A stretch of 60,073 bases of DNA, from contig JAFGKK010000092.1 of the NCBI GenBank assembly GCA_016928575.1, forward strand, positions 1 through 60,073, written 5' to 3'. Positions 56,997 through 60,073 of the stretch are shown piece after piece (positions within the stretch are counted from its first letter, which is position 1; the number at the start of each line of letters is the position of its first letter). A program made the position numbers and the translations under genes. Below the pieces are notes generated by a model that was given only the letters and a program-made list of their open reading frames with translations, made no database searches and had not been told where the DNA came from. Source of the DNA: Anaerolineales bacterium. GTDB lineage: Bacteria; Chloroflexota; Anaerolineae; Anaerolineales; RBG-16-64-43.

Positions 56997-57072
56997 CCAT
57001 ATTCAATCAGCATTTTCATTCATCGGTTGTGTCTCGTGCGGAGAAGATGACACGCAGAAAGGAGCGATTTCC

Positions 57073-57681
57073 ATGCCGTACGAACTGCCCCCGCTTCCAT
57101 ATCCCTACAACGCCCTGGAACCCCACATCGACGAACAAACCCTGCGGCTGCACCACGACAAACACCACCAAGCCTACGTTGATGGGTTGAACAATGCCGA
57201 AGCCAAGCTGGCCGAGGCGCGGTCGAAATCGGATTTCGCTTTGGCCAAGCACTGGGCTCGGGAACTCGCTTTCCATGGCTCGGGACACATCCTGCACTCC
57301 CTTTATTGGGCGACCATGGCTCCGAGCGGAAAAGGGGGCGGAAAGCCGGAGGGAGAACTCCTGCGGCAGTTGGAAGGCGATTTCGGATCCTACGACACCT
57401 TCGTCAAGCAGTTTTCCGCCCAGGCGGCGGCGGTGGAGGGTTCGGGCTGGGCGGTCTTGGCGCTTTCGCCGTTGGGACGCAAGCTGGAGATCCTGACTGC
57501 GGAAAAGCATCAGGATCTCACCCAATGGGGATGCGTTCCGATCCTGACGGTCGATGTCTGGGAACACGCGTATTATTTGAAGTTTCAAAACCGCCGGGCG
57601 GAGTACATCGCCGCTTGGTGGAATGTGGTGAACTGGACGGAGGCGGCCGCCCGCCTTTCCGCCGCGCTGAGGAAGATCTGA
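57073..57681 (+). CDS. Superoxide dismutase, Fe/Mn family
   Basis: A 202-aa Fe/Mn SOD with all four metal ligands: H27 (LHHDKHH), H75 (GHILHSLYW), D161 and H165 (DVWEHAYYL). It converts superoxide to hydrogen peroxide and oxygen. Iron or manganese preference is not safely predicted. The ATG at 57073 follows AAAGGAG and lies about 70 nt after the promoter at 56968. The ferredoxin gene follows by 77 bp on the same strand and may be co-transcribed. Confidence 0.96.
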   Translation: MPYELPPLPYPYNALEPHIDEQTLRLHHDKHHQAYVDGLNNAEAKLAEARSKSDFALAKHWARELAFHGSGHILHSLYWATMAPSGKGGGKPEGELLRQLEGDFGSYDTFVKQFSAQAAAVEGSGWAVLALSPLGRKLEILTAEKHQDLTQWGCVPILTVDVWEHAYYLKFQNRRAEYIAAWWNVVNWTEAAARLSAALRKI

Positions 57682-57758
57682 TCCGACGGTTCATTTGGGG
57701 CGGCGGAAAGCGTTTCCGCCGCTTGCATGGTCCACCTACTATCCAAAGGAGCAATCCT

Positions 57759-58154
57759 ATGCCACATGTCATAACCAGCTTGTGTCTGCGGGACGGCGGT
57801 TGCAAAGATGTCTGCCCGGTGGAGGCGATCGTCCCCGGGAAGCCGGAAACCCAGTGGCCCTGGTATTACATCGATCCGGACACCTGCATCGATTGCGGAG
57901 CCTGCGTGGCGGAATGCCCGTTTGAGGCGATCTTCCCGGACAGCGAGGTTCCTTCCGCCCACGTTGCCAAAGAAGGCCAGCGCCTCTCCCGTCCGGAAGG
58001 CACCGCCGCCTACGACGGCACCGACCACTACAAACAGCCCGTGCATTTGGAGCACACGGTGGTGCTCACGGCCGGCCAAAAAGTGGATCTGACACCGGAC
58101 GCCGCCTGGAACGCGAAGTTCTTCAAAGAAGGCCCCGGCCACTCGGCGAAGTAG
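57759..58154 (+). CDS. 7Fe-type ferredoxin with C-terminal extension
   Basis: A 131-aa ferredoxin. Cysteines C9, C15 and C19 (C-x5-C-x3-CP) and C43, C46, C49 and C53 (CIDCGACVAECP) give seven cysteines, the pattern of [3Fe-4S][4Fe-4S] ferredoxins rather than 2[4Fe-4S]. The extra C-terminal 75 residues (EGQRLSRPEGTAAYDGTD and beyond) wrap the cluster domain in related proteins. It is a low-potential electron carrier; its partner is unknown. AAAGGAG lies 8 nt before the ATG at 57759. Confidence 0.9.
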   Translation: MPHVITSLCLRDGGCKDVCPVEAIVPGKPETQWPWYYIDPDTCIDCGACVAECPFEAIFPDSEVPSAHVAKEGQRLSRPEGTAAYDGTDHYKQPVHLEHTVVLTAGQKVDLTPDAAWNAKFFKEGPGHSAK

Positions 58155-58197
58155 TTGCTTCGCGCGATCTACGCACAGACCGTTTTTTTGGGGACGT

Positions 58198-58232
58198 CCG
58201 ACCCTTAGGAATCAAGCAACCCTAAGGGTCGG
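58198..58232 (+). terminator. Strong hairpin after ferredoxin
   Basis: CCGACCCTTAGG (58198-58209) and CCTAAGGGTCGG (58221-58232) form a perfect 12-bp stem with an 11-nt loop. Only CTGTTT follows, so it is not a classical terminator but is a likely transcript end or processing point between the ferredoxin and aspartase genes. A T-run precedes it at 58183-58189. Confidence 0.5.
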
Positions 58233-58256
58233 CTGTTTCCGGTTTTGGAGGAGGGC

Positions 58257-59687
58257 ATGGAGGAAACCCGGATCGAAAGGGATTCGCTTGGAGACGTGCG
58301 AGTCCCCGCCGGCGCGCTGTACGGGGCGCAGACCCGGCGCGCGATGGAGAATTTTCCCGTCTCCGGAAAGCGCCCGTACCGGGCGTTCATCTGGTCGGTG
58401 GCGATGATCAAACGCGCCGCGGCCGAAGTAAACGGCGCCTTGGGTTTGCTCGGCGCGGAAAAAACCTCCGCCATCGCCCGGGCGGCCGCCGAGGTGGCCG
58501 CCGGCAAGTGGGATTTGGAATTCGTGGTTGATCCGATCCAGGCCGGGGCCGGAACCAGCCACAACATGAACGCCAATGAGGTAATCGCCAACCGCGCCAC
58601 CCAGTTGTTGGGCGGTGCGCTCGGACAATACCTCGTCCACCCGAACGACGACGTCAACATGGCGCAATCCACCAACGACGTGATCCCCACCGCGATCCGG
58701 CTGGGCATCCTATGGAGGACCGCGGAATTATTATCCGTCGTCGACGGTTTGGACCGGGCGCTCTCCGAAAAAGCCGCTGAATGGGGTGGGGTGGTGAAAT
58801 CCGGTCGGACCCATTTGCAGGATGCGGTTCCGGTGCGGCTGGGACAGGAATTCTCGGGGTATGCCCGGGCGGTGGCCGGAGATCGGGTACGCCTGGAGGA
58901 GGCGTCCCGGCCGCTCCACCGGCTGGGGATCGGTGGAACGGCGACCGGCACCGGTTTAAACGCACATCCCGAATATCCCCGCCGGATGGTGCAGCGCCTG
59001 GCGGAAGAAACCGGATGGCCACTGCGCGTAACCGATGACTTCTTCGAATCTATGCAATCGATGGCGGACTTCGCGGGATTTTCGGCCGCGATCCGCACCC
59101 TCGCCCTCACGCTGACGCGGATCGCCAACGACTTGCGGTTGATGTCCTCCGGGCCGAATTCCGGACTCGACGAAATCCGCTTTACGCCGGTTCAGCCGGG
59201 TTCGTCGATCATGCCGGGCAAGGTCAACCCGGTGATGGCCGAGATGCTCAACATGGCGATGTACCACGTCATCGGGCTGGATACCGCGGTGGCGCTGGCT
59301 TCCCAGGCCGGACAGCTGGAATTGAACGTGATGATGCCGATCATCGCCCACGACCTGTTCGAGATGATGCAGGTGACGATCGGATCGGTTCGCGCGTTTA
59401 CGGAAAGGGGCGTCCGCGGATTGCAGGCAAATCCGCCGAAGGTCGAAGCTTGGTTGTCGCGCAATGCGGCGGTCGCGACCGCGCTCAATCCGTTAATCGG
59501 CTACCTGGCGGCGGCGGAGTTGGTGAAGGAGGCCGCCGCGGCCAACCGTTCGATTCGGGAACTGGCGCTCGAAAAGGCCGCGGCCTCCAAACTCAACCAT
59601 AAGGATCTCGGCCGGTCGGTCACGTGCGCGGAGGTGGAATCGGCGTTGGGCAACGTGCACCGGATGACCGAAGGGGGGATTCTATAG
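58257..59687 (+). CDS. Aspartate ammonia-lyase / class II fumarase family
   Basis: A 476-aa fumarase/aspartase superfamily enzyme. Signature GSSIMPGKVNPV is complete; other family blocks are AGAGTSHNMNANEVIANRA, NMAQSTNDVIPTA, GRTHLQDAVPVRLGQEFSGYA and TALNPLIGYLAAAELVKEA. The LQDAVPxxLGQEF and KVNPV forms lean towards aspartase, whereas GRTHLQD is also found in fumarases. It reversibly releases ammonia or water from aspartate or malate to give fumarate. GGAGGAG lies 4-5 nt before the ATG at 58257. Monocistronic, followed by the repeat at 59715. Confidence 0.88.
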   Translation: MEETRIERDSLGDVRVPAGALYGAQTRRAMENFPVSGKRPYRAFIWSVAMIKRAAAEVNGALGLLGAEKTSAIARAAAEVAAGKWDLEFVVDPIQAGAGTSHNMNANEVIANRATQLLGGALGQYLVHPNDDVNMAQSTNDVIPTAIRLGILWRTAELLSVVDGLDRALSEKAAEWGGVVKSGRTHLQDAVPVRLGQEFSGYARAVAGDRVRLEEASRPLHRLGIGGTATGTGLNAHPEYPRRMVQRLAEETGWPLRVTDDFFESMQSMADFAGFSAAIRTLALTLTRIANDLRLMSSGPNSGLDEIRFTPVQPGSSIMPGKVNPVMAEMLNMAMYHVIGLDTAVALASQAGQLELNVMMPIIAHDLFEMMQVTIGSVRAFTERGVRGLQANPPKVEAWLSRNAAVATALNPLIGYLAAAELVKEAAAANRSIRELALEKAAASKLNHKDLGRSVTCAEVESALGNVHRMTEGGIL

Positions 59688-59714
59688 CGAACGATAATGA
59701 AAAAAAGGAAAGCA

Positions 59715-59945
59715 ACTGCTCAGGCAGCTTATTTCGACAGAATAATCTAAGCATAACATCACCGGTGTAATAGGTTTTGTCCGTCACCCCGGCGTGGCTC
59801 ACTCGCGCCCGCCCTCGCGAAGCGGGGGAAGCGAGGGAAGCGGGGTTCGAAGCCGGGGTCCAGTATTTATTGAAGATTTAACGGATGCTGGTTAATTTCA
59901 CCCCCGGCGAAGAACGCGCCGCGGGCGGGTGCCGGCATGACGACA
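59715..59945 (+). repeat. Dispersed intergenic repeat, full-length copy B
   Basis: About 230 bp, closely similar in order and sequence to 20384-20638; shorter mainly because it has one rather than three of the 12-bp tandem units. It is inserted just after the aspartase/fumarase gene. No coding potential. Confidence 0.85.
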
Positions 59946-60019
59946 ACTGGCTGAGCAAATAAAAAAATGTATCTCCTCAGCCCCCGGTCCCTGCCCTTTC
60001 CTCACCCCCAACCCCACAA

Positions 60020-60063
60020 CCCCTTCCCCCTCTCCTGACTTATGCCAGGAGAGGGGGAAGGGG
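60020..60063. repeat. Perfect 18-bp palindromic hairpin (REP-like)
   Basis: CCCCTTCCCCCTCTCCTG (60020-60037) and its exact complement (60046-60063) with an 8-nt loop ACTTATGC. It sits in a C-rich, then G-rich, intergenic context resembling dispersed palindromic repeats. No T-tract follows, so termination is not its obvious role. The gap 59688-60073 holds no gene. Confidence 0.8.
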
Positions 60064-60073
60064 CCAGGGGATA

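Overview
The window looks like a GC-rich bacterial chromosome segment, most plausibly from an uncultured Chloroflexota (Anaerolineae-like) organism. This placement is inference. It rests on the gene complement (SUF-type Fe-S assembly with SufU, PlsY, class II pyruvate phosphate dikinase, LysM/M23 envelope proteins, a SecD with a Pro/Thr-rich insertion), on the absence of outer-membrane genes, and on Lys/Ala/Pro-rich tails on several proteins. No rRNA, CRISPR array, insertion sequence or prophage was seen. Two tRNA genes are present, Lys(CUU) and Leu(UAG).

Layout. 0.2-4.1 kb (minus): tRNA-Lys, rho and two paralogous LysM-M23 proteins. 5.0-14.7 kb (plus): an Asp-box lipoprotein, then a tightly packed run of an SLC13 permease, tgt, a membrane-anchored gluzincin, two orphan solute-binding lipoproteins and a URO-D family protein. 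14.8-17.1 kb (minus): fabF-fabH. 17.3-20.4 kb (plus): a GT2/GT39 polyprenyl-phosphate-sugar pair and an unknown protein. 20.7-21.6 kb (minus): ybhB-yjbQ. 22.0-29.8 kb: a SUF locus, with a SufR-like repressor and SufT-like protein divergent from sufC-sufB-sufD-(unknown)-phzF-sufS-sufU. 30.1-32.9 kb: ppdK. 33.2-41.6 kb: HNH protein, a PfkB-fold protein lacking its catalytic Asp, a response regulator with a degenerate receiver, argS, rpsT, a divergent plsY-like gene and a prepilin peptidase. 41.7-45.8 kb (plus): a compact three-gene cluster (see below). 45.9-51.4 kb (minus): tRNA-Leu, tig-clpP-HAD phosphatase, and secD-secF. 51.6-59.7 kb: gyrA/parC, tilS, a zinc-ribbon protein with a histone H1-like tail, sod, a 7Fe-type ferredoxin, and an aspartase/fumarase.

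The most interesting region is 41.7-45.8 kb. A cobalamin-binding TIM-barrel protein, an opine-type dehydrogenase and an asparagine-synthetase homologue without its glutaminase cysteine sit head to tail. Together they suggest an undescribed pathway that makes an amino-acid conjugate. The dehydrogenase also has no canonical start codon that would keep its NAD-binding motif: it follows the upstream TGA in the same frame, and its likely initiator is AUA behind a strong Shine-Dalgarno.

Dispersed non-coding repeats occur near positions 1, 4.4 kb, 20.4 kb and 59.7 kb. Several genes have a -10 box so close to the start codon that leaderless transcripts are likely. A palindrome overlapping the -35 box of the suf promoter is a good candidate SufR operator.
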